Source: Betaproteobacteria bacterium (lineage in GTDB: Bacteria; Pseudomonadota; Gammaproteobacteria; Burkholderiales; SG8-41). Taken from it: 64,000 nt of DNA. A model generated the notes under the pieces. That model was not told where the DNA came from. It did not search any database and saw nothing but the letters and a program-made list of their open reading frames with translations. Shown one piece after another: positions 28,167 to 37,590 of this stretch (positions are counted from its first letter, which is position 1; the number at the start of each line of letters is the position of its first letter). Location: assembly GCA_021730905.1 (NCBI GenBank), contig JAKFYK010000004.1:124001-188000 (forward strand), read 5' to 3'. Made by a program: the position numbers and the translations under genes.

Positions 28167-28948
28167 TCAACAGCAACGCAAAAAGCCTGCTTGAAATACG
28201 CGGTCTCACGGCTACGGTCGCGGGCGTCACCATACTGAAGGGCATTGACCTCACGGTACGCGCGGGCGAGGTGCACGCCGTCATGGGTCCGAACGGCTCG
28301 GGCAAAAGCACGCTGGCCAAGGTGCTGGCAGGACATCCGGCATATGAGGTGACCGGTGGCACGGTGCTGTTCGAAGGCAGCGATCTGTTTGCCCTTGCAG
28401 CTGAAGCGCGCGCGCGCGCGGGGCTGTTTCTCGGTTTTCAGTATCCGGTGGAAATTCCTGGCGTGTCGAACAGTTCTTTTTTGCGCCTGGCCTACAACAC
28501 GGTGCAGGGCGAACGCGGCAAGGACGAACTCGATCCCCTGGAGTTCGACGACTTTGTGCGCGAGAAAATGAAGCTGCTGGAAATGAGCCCGGAGTTTCTC
28601 GACCGCAGCGTGAACGACGGATTTTCCGGCGGTGAGAAAAAGCGCAATGAAATTCTGCAGATGGCGATACTCGATCCGAAACTCTCGATCCTGGATGAAA
28701 CCGATTCGGGTCTCGATATCGACGCGCTGCGCGTGGTGGCCGGTGGTGTCAACAAACTGCTGACGTCCGACAATGCCTGCGTGCTGGTCACGCATTATCA
28801 GCGGTTGCTGAACTACATTACGCCGGATTATGTGCATGTGATGGATAGCGGCCGCATCGTCAAGACCGGCGGCAAGGAACTCGCCGTGGAACTCGAATCG
28901 CGCGGGTATGACTGGCTGCAGAACACAAATGCCAAGGCTGTGGCATGA
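28163..28948 (+). CDS. sufC: SufC ATPase of the Fe-S scaffold
   Basis: A 261-residue ABC-type ATPase. Walker A is [14 protein letters not shown] (about residues 40-53), the signature is [14 protein letters not shown], and Walker B is [16 protein letters not shown]. It drives conformational change in SufBC2D. Overlaps sufB and sufD by 4 nt on each side, a tightly coupled trio. Confidence 0.96.
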   Translation: MINSNAKSLLEIRGLTATVAGVTILKGIDLTVRAGEVHAVMGPNGSGKSTLAKVLAGHPAYEVTGGTVLFEGSDLFALAAEARARAGLFLGFQYPVEIPGVSNSSFLRLAYNTVQGERGKDELDPLEFDDFVREKMKLLEMSPEFLDRSVNDGFSGGEKKRNEILQMAILDPKLSILDETDSGLDIDALRVVAGGVNKLLTSDNACVLVTHYQRLLNYITPDYVHVMDSGRIVKTGGKELAVELESRGYDWLQNTNAKAVA

Positions 28949-30264
28949 GCGCGGTAGCAACCCATCCGTTTGTTGAGGCGCTGGTCGCCGGAGGCCGTAC
29001 GCTGCCTGCGACAGATACGTCATGGTTGAATCAGCGCCGTGCCGCGGCATTGGAACGTGCCAATGCACTGAGCGTCCCGACGATACGAGACGAAGACTGG
29101 CGCTTTACCGATCTCGCGCCGTTGAACCGCTTGCGCGTGGAGCCGCCGGCTTCGGCTGCCGTGCTCGTCGATGCTACGCCATTTGCCGTGCCGGAAGCGG
29201 GGTTTCGTCTTACGTTTGTGGACGGCGCGTATTCGCAGCCGCTCTCTGGTGGCGGGGTGTTGCCGGAGGGCGTGACGGTCAGCACGCTGGCGGAAGGATT
29301 GAAAGCGCACGCGGCGCTGATTGAACCGCATCTGGGCGCGCACGCAGGATTTGACGCACAGGTGTTTACGGCGCTTAACACGGCTTGGCTGCGCGATGGC
29401 GCGCTTGTGCATATTGCAAAAAACACGGTGCTGCGCGAACCGCTGCACTTGTTATTTGTTGCTACCAAGAAAGGCGTGGCAACCTGCCCGCGTTGCCTGA
29501 TTGTTGCGGAGTCTGGTGCGGAATGCGCGATCATCGAAGACTATGTCGCGGCGACGAGTGATGCGTATTTCACCAATGCCGTGACTGAAATCGCCATCGC
29601 GCCCGGCGCACGCGTGCAGCATGTGCGTTTGCAGCGTGAGAGCGCCGAGGCCATTCATATCGCCTCTTGCGCCGTGTCGCTGGCGAAAGATTCGTCCTAT
29701 ATTTCGCAGTCGGTGGCGTTCGGTGCGCGGCTGTCGCGCTACAACCTCGATGTAGTGCACAAAGGCGAAGGCGCGGCAGCGGTGATCGACGGGCTGGCAC
29801 TGATTTCCGGCCGGCAACTCGCTGACACGCATACGCTGATGGACCATGCCCATCCGAATGGTCGCTGCACGCAATTGCACAAGACCATCGTCGGCGGCGC
29901 GGCGCACGCGGTGTTCAACGGCAAGGTGCTGGTGCGCGAGGGCGCTCAATTGACGAATTCCGCCCAGCAAAGCCGCAATCTGCTGCTGTCGTCCACAGCG
30001 CGCGTCGATACCAAGCCGCAGCTTGAGATTTTTGCGGACGATGTGAAATGTGCACACGGTGCAACCGTCGGCCAACTCGATGCTGAGCAACTGTTTTATC
30101 TGAAGAGCCGCGGCTTGCCTGACACGCAGGCACGCAATCTGCTGACGTTCGCATTTGGCGCCGAGATCGTGCATCGCATACCGGTGAAATCGCTGGTGGT
30201 GCAACTCGAGCGCGCAGTCATGGCCCATACGGCGCATGGAGCGCAAACCCAGGCGGGTGCTTGA
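28945..30264 (+). CDS. sufD: Fe-S cluster assembly protein SufD
   Basis: A 439-residue SufD, paralogue of SufB, the scaffold partner. C-terminal block [21 protein letters not shown] matches SufD. It overlaps sufC by ATGA and is followed one nucleotide later by sufS. The N-terminal third is variable, as usual for the family. Confidence 0.93.
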   Translation: MSAVATHPFVEALVAGGRTLPATDTSWLNQRRAAALERANALSVPTIRDEDWRFTDLAPLNRLRVEPPASAAVLVDATPFAVPEAGFRLTFVDGAYSQPLSGGGVLPEGVTVSTLAEGLKAHAALIEPHLGAHAGFDAQVFTALNTAWLRDGALVHIAKNTVLREPLHLLFVATKKGVATCPRCLIVAESGAECAIIEDYVAATSDAYFTNAVTEIAIAPGARVQHVRLQRESAEAIHIASCAVSLAKDSSYISQSVAFGARLSRYNLDVVHKGEGAAAVIDGLALISGRQLADTHTLMDHAHPNGRCTQLHKTIVGGAAHAVFNGKVLVREGAQLTNSAQQSRNLLLSSTARVDTKPQLEIFADDVKCAHGATVGQLDAEQLFYLKSRGLPDTQARNLLTFAFGAEIVHRIPVKSLVVQLERAVMAHTAHGAQTQAGA

Positions 30265-30265
30265 G

Positions 30266-31519
30266 ATGAATGCGCCTTTGAGTGTACGCAAAACTGCGGC
30301 TGCGCTGGATGCGACCCGCATCCGCAAGGATTTCCCGATCCTCGACCTGAAGGTTAATGGCAAGCCGTTGGTATTTCTGGACAATGCAGCGTCCAGCCAG
30401 ATGCCCAGGCAAGTGATGGACCGCTGGGCGCGTTACCAGTCGAGCCAGCATGCGAACATTCATCGCGCCGTGCATTACCTTTCCGAGACTGCGACTGCGG
30501 AATACGAAGCGGCGCGCCGCAAATTGCAGGCATTTATCAATGCCAGGGAAGAGCGCGAAGTCATTTTCACCAGCGGCACCACCGAGAGTATCAATCTGGT
30601 AGCGCACGCGTGGGGCCGCAAATTCTTAAGTGCGGGCGATGAAATCATCCTTACCACGCTGGAACACCATTCAAACATCGTGCCGTGGCAGATGGTGGCC
30701 GATGAAAAGGGCGCGAAGATTCGGGTAGTGCCCATATTCGATAACGGCGAACTCGATCTCGATGCCTACGAAAAGCTGTTCAACAGCCGCACCAGAATCG
30801 CATGCTTCACCCATGTGTCGAACGCGTTGGGCACCATCAATCCCGTGCGCGAGATGGTCGCTATTGCGCGCAAACAAGGCGTGGTAACACTGGTGGATGG
30901 CGCGCAGGCAGCACCGCATCTGACGGTGGACGTGCAGGCGCTGGATTGCGATTTCTATGCGTTTTCCGGTCACAAGCTGTGCGGGCCGACCGGCATCGGC
31001 GTGCTGTACGGCAAGGCGGCGCTGCTGGAGGCGATGCAGCCGTTCAAGGGCGGCGGCGACATGATTCTGTCGGTGACATTTGAGAAAACCACCTATGCGC
31101 CGATACCTGCCAAGTTTGAAGCGGGCACGCCGCCGATTGCCGCGGCCATCACCCTGGGCGCTGCCGTGGATTACCTCACGGACATCGGCATGGATCGTAT
31201 CGCGGCGCATGAAACCGATTTGCTCGATTACGCAACCACGGAAGTCACCCGTCTACCGGGCGTGCGCATCATCGGCACGGCGGAAAAGAAAGCTGCCGTG
31301 TTGTCTTTTGCAGTGGAAGGTGTGCATCCGCACGACGTGGGCACGCTGCTCAACGAAGACGGCGTGGCGATACGCACCGGGCATCATTGCGCGCAACCGG
31401 TGATGCAGCGCTTCAAGGTGCCGGCGACTTGCCGTGCATCCTTTGCGTTTTACAACACGCTGGCGGAAGTGGACGCGCTGGTGGCGTCGATACGGCGGGT
31501 GCAAAAAGTTTTTGGTTAA
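30266..31519 (+). CDS. sufS: Cysteine desulfurase SufS (class II)
   Basis: A 417-residue class II desulfurase. PLP lysine in FSGHKLCGPTGIGVLYG; catalytic cysteine in RTGHHCAQPVMQRF near the C-terminus, with the RASFAFYNT signature. The ATG at 30266 follows the sufD stop by one base; the frame opening 30 nt earlier lies inside sufD. In the SUF system it passes sulfur to SufU or SufE; the neighbouring sufU fits. Confidence 0.95.
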   Translation: MNAPLSVRKTAAALDATRIRKDFPILDLKVNGKPLVFLDNAASSQMPRQVMDRWARYQSSQHANIHRAVHYLSETATAEYEAARRKLQAFINAREEREVIFTSGTTESINLVAHAWGRKFLSAGDEIILTTLEHHSNIVPWQMVADEKGAKIRVVPIFDNGELDLDAYEKLFNSRTRIACFTHVSNALGTINPVREMVAIARKQGVVTLVDGAQAAPHLTVDVQALDCDFYAFSGHKLCGPTGIGVLYGKAALLEAMQPFKGGGDMILSVTFEKTTYAPIPAKFEAGTPPIAAAITLGAAVDYLTDIGMDRIAAHETDLLDYATTEVTRLPGVRIIGTAEKKAAVLSFAVEGVHPHDVGTLLNEDGVAIRTGHHCAQPVMQRFKVPATCRASFAFYNTLAEVDALVASIRRVQKVFG

Positions 31520-31523
31520 AACG

Positions 31524-32012
31524 ATGGCCGACAGTCGAAATCTTTATCAGGAAGTGATCCTCGATCACAACAAGAAACCGCGCAACTGGGGCGCGCTGGC
31601 GGATGCTACGCACAAATCCGAAGGACTAAATCCGTTGTGCGGCGATCATATTTATCTGTCGCTTAAAGTTGCAGATAAAAACATCGAAGCTATTCAGTTT
31701 GAGGGTGAATCGTGCGCGATCTGCAAGGCGTCTGCGTCGATGATGACGACACTTGTTAAAGGCAAATCGCGCGACGATGCCGAGCAAATGGTCAACGAGT
31801 TTCGCGATATGGCGACGGGTAAGCTCGACACCATGGTGTCACCGCACCATTTGGGGCGTCTTACCGTGTTTGCCGGTGTGCGCGATCTGCCGACGCGCGT
31901 GAAGTGCGCGATTTTGCCGTGGCACACGCTGCACGCGGCGCTGCATTCACAAAGCATGACATCGACCGAGGCGGATGCCGACCCTGTGCATGCATCGGTG
32001 ATCGGAACGTAG
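31524..32012 (+). CDS. sufU: SufU/IscU-type sulfur acceptor or scaffold
   Basis: A 162-residue U-type protein. Conserved cysteines occur in NPLCGD, ESCAICKASASMM and VKCAILPW, and the first is followed by the Asp that ligates zinc in SufU. The extra loop between the second and third cysteine (present here) separates SufU from IscU. SufU takes the persulfide from SufS by zinc-ligand exchange. Starts 4 nt after sufS. Confidence 0.9.
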   Translation: MADSRNLYQEVILDHNKKPRNWGALADATHKSEGLNPLCGDHIYLSLKVADKNIEAIQFEGESCAICKASASMMTTLVKGKSRDDAEQMVNEFRDMATGKLDTMVSPHHLGRLTVFAGVRDLPTRVKCAILPWHTLHAALHSQSMTSTEADADPVHASVIGT

Positions 32013-32021
32013 AATAAATTT

Positions 32022-32047
32022 AATAAAAACAAATACTCACATATATT
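32022..32047 (+). repeat. AT-rich dispersed motif, copy 4
   Basis: Starts AATAAAAACAAATACTCA, in the 41-nt gap between sufU and nfu, with the nfu ATG 7 nt after its end. Confidence 0.65.
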
Positions 32048-32053
32048 TTCTAT

Positions 32054-32620
32054 ATGCCTAAGATCGCCGAAATCGAGCCCACGCCGAATCCCAATGCGAT
32101 GAAGTTTATCCTCAAGGAGCCGCTGACCTGGGGCATTACGCGTTCGTACGACAGCGCTGAAAAAGCGCAGAACGACAAACTCGCCGCGGCGCTGTTCGAT
32201 ATCGAGCATGTGACCAATGTGTTTTATGTTGATCACTGGATCACCGTGACGCAAGACGGAAAGGCTGACTGGCAGGACCTCATGCGCACGCTGGCGGTAC
32301 CGATACGCGAAGCGCCGGCGGCGGACGCGCACTCGGAGCAAATGATGCAGGATGCCGAGTCGAATTTCGATCCGTCGAAAATGAGCGAAGCCGATCTTGC
32401 GCGCCTCGACAAGATCAACGAAATTCTCGACGAGCAGATTCGCCCCTATTTGCAGGGCGACGGCGGCGATCTCTATGTGGTGGGGCTCGAAGGCAACAAG
32501 CTCAGTGTGCACTATCAGGGCGCGTGCGGCAGTTGTCCGAGTTCGTTGTCGGGCACGCTGACCGGGATCGAAAACCTGGTGCGGCAAATCGAGCCGGATA
32601 TCGAGGTGGTGGCGGTTTGA
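32054..32620 (+). CDS. nfu: Nfu-type Fe-S carrier with N-terminal Nfu_N domain
   Basis: A 188-residue protein with an N-terminal Nfu_N-like domain (about 1-90, starting MPKIAEIEPTPNPNAMKF) and a C-terminal NifU domain carrying GACGSCPSS. This is the mitochondrial NFU1-like architecture and differs from enterobacterial NfuA, which has a degenerate A-type domain in front. It would hand [4Fe-4S] clusters to targets such as lipoate synthase. Last gene of the Fe-S operon; a 72-nt octamer repeat follows. Confidence 0.88.
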   Translation: MPKIAEIEPTPNPNAMKFILKEPLTWGITRSYDSAEKAQNDKLAAALFDIEHVTNVFYVDHWITVTQDGKADWQDLMRTLAVPIREAPAADAHSEQMMQDAESNFDPSKMSEADLARLDKINEILDEQIRPYLQGDGGDLYVVGLEGNKLSVHYQGACGSCPSSLSGTLTGIENLVRQIEPDIEVVAV

Positions 32621-32633
32621 GTCTGTAAGAGCC

Positions 32634-32705
32634 GTGAAAGTGTGAAGGAGTGAAAGAGTAAATGGGGTACCCCCTTCACGCATTCACCAATTTACATCTT
32701 CACGG
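32634..32705. repeat. 72-nt octamer-built inverted repeat, copy B
   Basis: Exactly nine 8-nt units: GTGAAAGT, GTGAAGGA, GTGAAAGA, GTAAATGG, centre GGTACCCC, then CTTCACGC, ATTCACCA, ATTTACAT, CTTCACGG. It fills the gap between nfu and the membrane hydrolase gene, starting 13 nt after the nfu stop and ending 7 nt before the next ATG. Confidence 0.9.
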
Positions 32706-32712
32706 CAGTTAA

Positions 32713-33786
32713 ATGGATACCCTAACTCACGCGCTGTCCGGCGCATTGCTTGCGCGCGCGACGGCGCCAGCACCGTCCGCTGATGCGCTGCCGCTGCGGC
32801 GCAGGGTGGCCATCGGTGCGCTGGCTGCGGCGTTTCCCGATATCGATGTTGTCGCCTCGTGGCTGTCGCCGCTGTCTTATCTGTATCATCATCGCGGCGT
32901 TACCCACTCGCTGGTCATGCTTGCGCTGTGGGCGGTGCTGCTGGCGTGGCTGTGCACATGCGTGTGGCCGAATGGCAAAAATAAAGGGTCGGGCTGGCGT
33001 GCTTATGCGGGCGTGATCGCGTGGGGCATCGCGGCGCATATTGCGGGCGACTGGATTACGTCTTTCGGCACCATGGTGTTTGCGCCGATTTCAGATTGGC
33101 GGGCCGCATTGTCCACCACGTTCATCATCGACTTATGGTTCAGCGGCATCATTATCGCAGGGTTGCTGGCTTCATGGGCGTGGCGTCGCTCGCGCTGGCC
33201 CGCAATTGCCGGACTCGGTGTACTGTGCGCGTACGTGGCGTTTCAGTTCGTGCTGCAGCAGCGCGCGGTGGATTTTGGAGAACAATTCGCAGGCCAATCT
33301 GCGCTGGGCAATGCGCGCGTGAGCGCGCTGCCGCGGCCGGTGTCACCGTTTAACTGGATGGTGGTGGTGGAAACAGAGGATCGCTATCACTACAGTCTGA
33401 TTAGTTTGTCGAGGCGAGCGCCGCCACAATTGGCGCCGGAAGCGGGTTTTTTCGCGCGGATGGGGGCACCTTATCTGCCGTTGTCTCACGCACAGTGGGT
33501 GAGTGCGGATCGATGGGGCGCATCGGCGCAATCCGCCCACGCCACGCTCGCGCGGGAAGTCATGGCGCATCCGCAATTCAGTTTTTTTCGCTGGTTCGCG
33601 CAGTATCCCGTGCTCCATCGCGTCGATTCCGACAATCCGCATACCTGTGTGTGGTTTCAGGATTTGCGGTTTTTTACGCCGGGCCGCGTGGTGTGGCCGT
33701 TTCGTTACGGCATGTGCCGTGAAGAGGCCGGGGAGTGGCGGGCTTATGAGTTGTTGAGCGACAATACGAAATCGCCGGTGTACTAA
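32713..33786 (+). CDS. YdjM/DUF457-type membrane-bound metal-dependent hydrolase
   Basis: A 357-residue protein whose N-terminal half matches the LexA-regulated, membrane-bound metal-dependent hydrolase family (YdjM-like): MDTLTHALSGALLA, AAFPDIDVVA and HHRGVTHSLVML, with conserved His and Asp residues. Four or more membrane segments lie between residues 75 and 190. The C-terminal part is a soluble domain not typical of the short members. Function of the family is poorly known. It directly follows the octamer repeat. Confidence 0.78.
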   Translation: MDTLTHALSGALLARATAPAPSADALPLRRRVAIGALAAAFPDIDVVASWLSPLSYLYHHRGVTHSLVMLALWAVLLAWLCTCVWPNGKNKGSGWRAYAGVIAWGIAAHIAGDWITSFGTMVFAPISDWRAALSTTFIIDLWFSGIIIAGLLASWAWRRSRWPAIAGLGVLCAYVAFQFVLQQRAVDFGEQFAGQSALGNARVSALPRPVSPFNWMVVVETEDRYHYSLISLSRRAPPQLAPEAGFFARMGAPYLPLSHAQWVSADRWGASAQSAHATLAREVMAHPQFSFFRWFAQYPVLHRVDSDNPHTCVWFQDLRFFTPGRVVWPFRYGMCREEAGEWRAYELLSDNTKSPVY

Positions 33787-33851
33787 GAGTTCCCAAGATC
33801 GCCATCGTTGATTATCGTTAAGTCAGCGAGGCGCATACGAGGAGTAAGTTT

Positions 33852-34667
33852 ATGAACCGTCATGCCACTGTCGCTGTGTGGATTTCCATGCTGGCACTGG
33901 CCGGCTGCCAGACCGTGCAGACCACCGGCGGCGGCGCCGTCGGCGTGGATCGCCAGCAGCGCATGATGATTTCGTCCGCGCAGATCAACGCCGCGGCGGA
34001 ACAATCCTACACGCAAACCATGCGTGAGGCGCAGGCCAAAGGCGTGCTCAATCGCGATGCGAATCAGGTGAATCGTGTGCGCGCCGTGGCAAGCCGCCTG
34101 ATTCTCGCGACAGGGGCGTTTCGCAATGATGCACCCGGCTGGCGGTGGGAGGTCAATGTCATTTCATCACAGGAAATCAATGCGTGGTGCATGCCGGGAG
34201 GCAAGATTGCCGTTTATACTGGATTGATGACCAGCTTGCAGCTTTCGGATGCCGAGCTCGCGGCAGTGATGGGGCACGAAATTGCGCACGCATTGCGCGA
34301 GCACGGGCGCGAGAAGGCCTCGCAGCAGGCGGCGCAGAACGCGGTGATCGGGGTGGGTGCTGCGGTGCTGGGCGTGGGTGAGGGCGGCGCGGGATTGGCG
34401 AATATCGTAGCGCAAGTCACTTACGGCCTTCCCAATTCGCGCGAGTTTGAGCGCGAGGCTGATCGCATCGGCGTCGAGCTTGCAGCGCGCGCCGGCTACG
34501 ATCCGCGCGCGGCGATCACGCTGTGGCAGAAAATGGCGCAGGCCAGCGGTAGTGGCGGCCCTCCCGGTTTTCTCAGCACGCATCCGACGGCGGCTGATCG
34601 CATACAGGATTTGCAGAAATACGCTGCGCAGGTGATGCCGATTTATCAGTCTACGCAGCGGCGATAG
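33852..34667 (+). CDS. M48-family metalloprotease lipoprotein
   Basis: A 271-residue lipoprotein with lipobox LALAGC (cysteine about residue 19) and an M48 catalytic domain: MGHEIAHALREHGREKAS gives the HEIAH zinc site, with the third ligand in FEREADRIGVELAARAGYD. It resembles LoiP/YggG and BepA-like proteases that remodel outer-membrane proteins. The gene has its own RBS (AGGAGTAAG) and stands alone. Confidence 0.87.
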   Translation: MNRHATVAVWISMLALAGCQTVQTTGGGAVGVDRQQRMMISSAQINAAAEQSYTQTMREAQAKGVLNRDANQVNRVRAVASRLILATGAFRNDAPGWRWEVNVISSQEINAWCMPGGKIAVYTGLMTSLQLSDAELAAVMGHEIAHALREHGREKASQQAAQNAVIGVGAAVLGVGEGGAGLANIVAQVTYGLPNSREFEREADRIGVELAARAGYDPRAAITLWQKMAQASGSGGPPGFLSTHPTAADRIQDLQKYAAQVMPIYQSTQRR

Positions 34668-34706
34668 CGTAGTTACCTACAACTAATTGTTTATAAAAAT
34701 AACTCC

Positions 34707-35687
34707 ATGACGATCCCAGGTTGGCTATGCAAGCTGTTGGTGGTGGCATACGGAATAGTGATAAGTGTCGCCACGCTGGTTCATGCGCAACCGTTTCCCA
34801 GTCGCCCGGTGCGGCTGATCGTCCCTTTTCCGCCAGGCGGCGGCAACGACATCCTTGCGCGCTCCGTGGGCCAGCGTCTTTCTGAAGTCGTCAATCAACA
34901 AATCATCGTCGATAACCGTGGTGGCGCGGGTGGCGCGCTGGGCGCGCAGATTGCGATTGCTGCAGCGCCCGATGGCTACACCTTGTTTCTCGGCAGCGTC
35001 GGCAACCTTGCGCAAAACCCGGTATTGCAGGAAAAGCCCAGTTACGATCCGCTGCGCGATTTCGCGCCGGTGACGCTGTTGGCGACGTCGGTGTTCGTGC
35101 TGGCGGTCAACAATGCGGTGCCGGCGAAATCCGTGCAGGAACTGATCGCACTGGCCAAGGCGAAACCCGGCGCGCTGAATTACGCATCGGCAGGGAACGG
35201 CTCATCGCTGCATCTCGCGGCAGAAATTTTCAAGCACGCGACGTCAACCAACATCGTGCATGTGCCATACAAGGGCGCAACGCCCGCGTTCACCGACATG
35301 ATCGCAGGCCAGGTGCAGATGATCATTACCACCATGCCGGCGGCGCTGCCGCATGTGCGTGCGGGCAAGGTGCGCGCATTGGGCACATCGGGACGCAAGC
35401 GTGCTGCCGTATTGCCCGAGGTGCCGACCATCGCGGAAACCGTACCGGGTTATGAAGTATTGAACTGGCAGGGCATCACCGCGCCCGCGAAAACGCCTGC
35501 TGCGATTGTGCAGGTGCTGCATGCCAAGCTGGTTGCTGCGCTGAAGCTGCCGGGTATGAACGAGGCGCTCGCGCACCAAGGGCTGGATGCGGCAGGCGCC
35601 GGTCCCGAGGAATTTGGCGCGCTGATGAAGGCTGAGATCGCCAAGTATGGCCGCGTGGTGAAGGCCGCAGGGATCCGCGCAGAGTAA
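34707..35687 (+). CDS. Bug/TctC-family substrate-binding protein
   Basis: A 326-residue periplasmic binding protein with signal peptide about 1-27 (ending VHAQP). Family marks: FPSRPVRLIVPFPPGGGNDI, VNQQIIVDNRGGAGGALGA, VPYKGATPAF. It overlaps by a couple of codons with the start region of the hydroxyacid dehydrogenase gene, so the pair may be an operon for uptake and oxidation of a 2-hydroxy acid; ligand unknown. Confidence 0.88.
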   Translation: MTIPGWLCKLLVVAYGIVISVATLVHAQPFPSRPVRLIVPFPPGGGNDILARSVGQRLSEVVNQQIIVDNRGGAGGALGAQIAIAAAPDGYTLFLGSVGNLAQNPVLQEKPSYDPLRDFAPVTLLATSVFVLAVNNAVPAKSVQELIALAKAKPGALNYASAGNGSSLHLAAEIFKHATSTNIVHVPYKGATPAFTDMIAGQVQMIITTMPAALPHVRAGKVRALGTSGRKRAAVLPEVPTIAETVPGYEVLNWQGITAPAKTPAAIVQVLHAKLVAALKLPGMNEALAHQGLDAAGAGPEEFGALMKAEIAKYGRVVKAAGIRAE

Positions 35688-35700
35688 GGTGCTGAAGAAC

Positions 35701-36657
35701 ATGACCGATACTGGCAGTGATGCGCTGATCGTAGTCCCCGACGATTTTCCGTCGGTGTTCGACGGCAGTGCCGCGCACGAGCGTGCGCGCGAACTTGGCG
35801 CGATACGCGTGTGTGGCGGACGCGGCGCCGATGACGCGGCTGAACTTGCGCGGCGTATCGGTAGTGCGAAGGTGGCCGTCAACATACGCGCCTACGCGCC
35901 GTTTACTGATGCGGTGTTCGCCGCCTGTCCCAGCCTGCGCATGGTGTCGATCTGGGGCGTAGGCACTGATAACATCGATCTCGAGTCCGCGGCGCGGCAC
36001 GGCGTCACCGTGTGCAATACGCCAGGTGCGAATGCCATTGCCGTGGCCGAACACGCTATTGCACTGATGCTGGCGGTGTCGCGCAAGATTCCGCAGATCG
36101 ACTGCGAAATGCGCGGGGGCGGTTGGCCGCGCGAAATGCTCGGGCAACTGCATGGCAAAACGCTTGCGGTGATGGGCACCGGCGCCATCGGCGCGCAGGT
36201 GGCAAAACTCGCGCGGGCGTTCGGCATGACGGTGCTCGAATGGAGCGCGCGCCGCAACAGCATTGCCGAGCGCGACGACATGCTGCGGCGTGCCGATTTT
36301 GTGTCGCTGCATGTGCGCTTGACGCCGCAGACACGCGGCTTCATCGGCGCGCGAGAATTTGCGTTGATGAAATCCGGCGTGATACTCGTCAATACCGGGC
36401 GCGGCGCGCTGGTGGAGCGTGATGCGCTGCATGACGCGCTGGCCAGTCAACGTATCGCCGGGGCAGGGCTGGATGTGTTTCACGACGAGCCGCTCAAGCC
36501 CGGTGACCCGATACTGGGTTTTTCCAATACGGTATTGTCGCCGCATAACGCGGGACAGACACCGGAGGTGCGGCGCGACGGTTTGCTGCTGACGATTGAG
36601 AATGTGGAGCGTTTTCTGGCGGGTACTCCACAGAATGTCGTCGGGCCAAATACTTGA
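35701..36657 (+). CDS. D-2-hydroxyacid dehydrogenase (NAD-dependent)
   Basis: A 318-residue member of the D-isomer-specific 2-hydroxyacid dehydrogenase family. NAD-binding motif VMGTGAIGAQVAKLARAFGM sits in the middle, and the catalytic triad is visible: Arg in NTGRGALVERD, Glu in HDEPL, His in LSPHNAGQ. Substrates in this family range from phosphoglycerate to glycerate and formate; none can be picked. A GTG 12 nt upstream could also be the start. Read with the Bug gene ahead of it. Confidence 0.86.
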   Translation: MTDTGSDALIVVPDDFPSVFDGSAAHERARELGAIRVCGGRGADDAAELARRIGSAKVAVNIRAYAPFTDAVFAACPSLRMVSIWGVGTDNIDLESAARHGVTVCNTPGANAIAVAEHAIALMLAVSRKIPQIDCEMRGGGWPREMLGQLHGKTLAVMGTGAIGAQVAKLARAFGMTVLEWSARRNSIAERDDMLRRADFVSLHVRLTPQTRGFIGAREFALMKSGVILVNTGRGALVERDALHDALASQRIAGAGLDVFHDEPLKPGDPILGFSNTVLSPHNAGQTPEVRRDGLLLTIENVERFLAGTPQNVVGPNT

Positions 36658-36668
36658 GTTAATGAATT

Positions 36669-36747
36669 CCGTTCGGGCTGCGCTTGCCGAAGCCTTGGTC
36701 CCTGTCGATACCCTTCGGATGCCCTTCGACAAGCTCAGGGCGAACGG
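36669..36747. repeat. REP-like palindrome (CTTCGACAAGCTCAGGGCG type)
   Basis: Arms 36669-36694 and 36721-36747 are imperfect inverted copies; the right one contains CTTCGACAAGCTCAGGGCG, a palindromic intergenic sequence that I recall from many proteobacterial genomes. It lies between the convergent dehydrogenase and serB genes. Confidence 0.75.
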
Positions 36748-36750
36748 GGT

Positions 36751-37590
36751 TTAATTGAACAGATGCACCGCGCCGTCGAGCCCGACGTAATTCAGCGCAT
36801 GCGTGCTTTGCCCGCGCACTATCGGCTTGGCGTGATAGGCAATGCTGACGCCGCATTCGGCCATGAACTTGAGATCGTTGGCGCCGTCGCCCATGCCGAT
36901 GATCTGCTCGCGCCTGATACCCAGAGAGGCGCTGACACGCAGCAACTCATCGCGTTTGGCATCGGCGTTGACGATGCGCCCGATGATTTCTCCGGTGAGC
37001 TTGCCGGCCATCACGGCGAGCGTGTTGGAGTAGGTGTAATCGAGACCGAGCCGGGGTTTCAGTAATTCGGTGACGTGGGTGAATCCGCCGGACACCAGCA
37101 GCGTTTTGATGCCGTGTTTTTTTGCTGCAGCCAACAATGTTTCAGCGCCGGGTGAGAGTTTCAGCCGCTCATCGTACACGCGCTTAAGCGCGCTTTCATC
37201 CAGGCCTTTGAGCAGCGCCACACGGCATTGCAGGCTTTCGTTGTATTCGATTTCACCGCGCATCGCCTGTTCGGTGATTGCCGCGACTTGCGGCTTCAGG
37301 CCGACCAGATCGGCGAGTTCGTCAATGGTCTCAATGTTGATCAGCGTCGAGTCCATGTCCATCACCAGCAATTTAAAATCAGCCAGCCGGCGGTCTTCGG
37401 GGATGAACGCGAAATCGAGCCGTGCCCGTTCGCAGATCGTGGCGATTTCCGTCGCAGCACTGGTGCCGCCGGCATCACGCAGGCGAAACGCCGAAGTGGA
37501 AATCTGTTCGATGCCGGATGCACCAGCCGCTTTTGCCAGTACCTTAAGATCGCCGGTTTCGATCTCGGCACCCTGGATAATCAGATGCAT
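36751..37590 (-). CDS. serB: Phosphoserine phosphatase
   Basis: A 279-residue HAD phosphatase. The nucleophile motif is MDMDSTLIN (D78 and D80), and later motifs are LLVSGGFTHVTELL, K in NADAKRDELL and MGDGANDLKFM. It makes L-serine from phosphoserine. The N-terminal about 70 residues form the extra domain usual in proteobacterial SerB. The ATG shares a base with the stop of the upstream carbonic anhydrase gene (TAATG), so the two are co-translated. Confidence 0.94.
   Translation of the reverse strand: MHLIIQGAEIETGDLKVLAKAAGASGIEQISTSAFRLRDAGGTSAATEIATICERARLDFAFIPEDRRLADFKLLVMDMDSTLINIETIDELADLVGLKPQVAAITEQAMRGEIEYNESLQCRVALLKGLDESALKRVYDERLKLSPGAETLLAAAKKHGIKTLLVSGGFTHVTELLKPRLGLDYTYSNTLAVMAGKLTGEIIGRIVNADAKRDELLRVSASLGIRREQIIGMGDGANDLKFMAECGVSIAYHAKPIVRGQSTHALNYVGLDGAVHLFN

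Noticed and set aside
32634-32705. Short tandem repeats considered as a CRISPR array
   Set aside because: Units are 8 nt with no spacers and invert at the centre; not a CRISPR.
35476-36732. 418-codon minus-strand frame
   Set aside because: Opposite the D-2-hydroxyacid dehydrogenase and part of the Bug gene; no motif.
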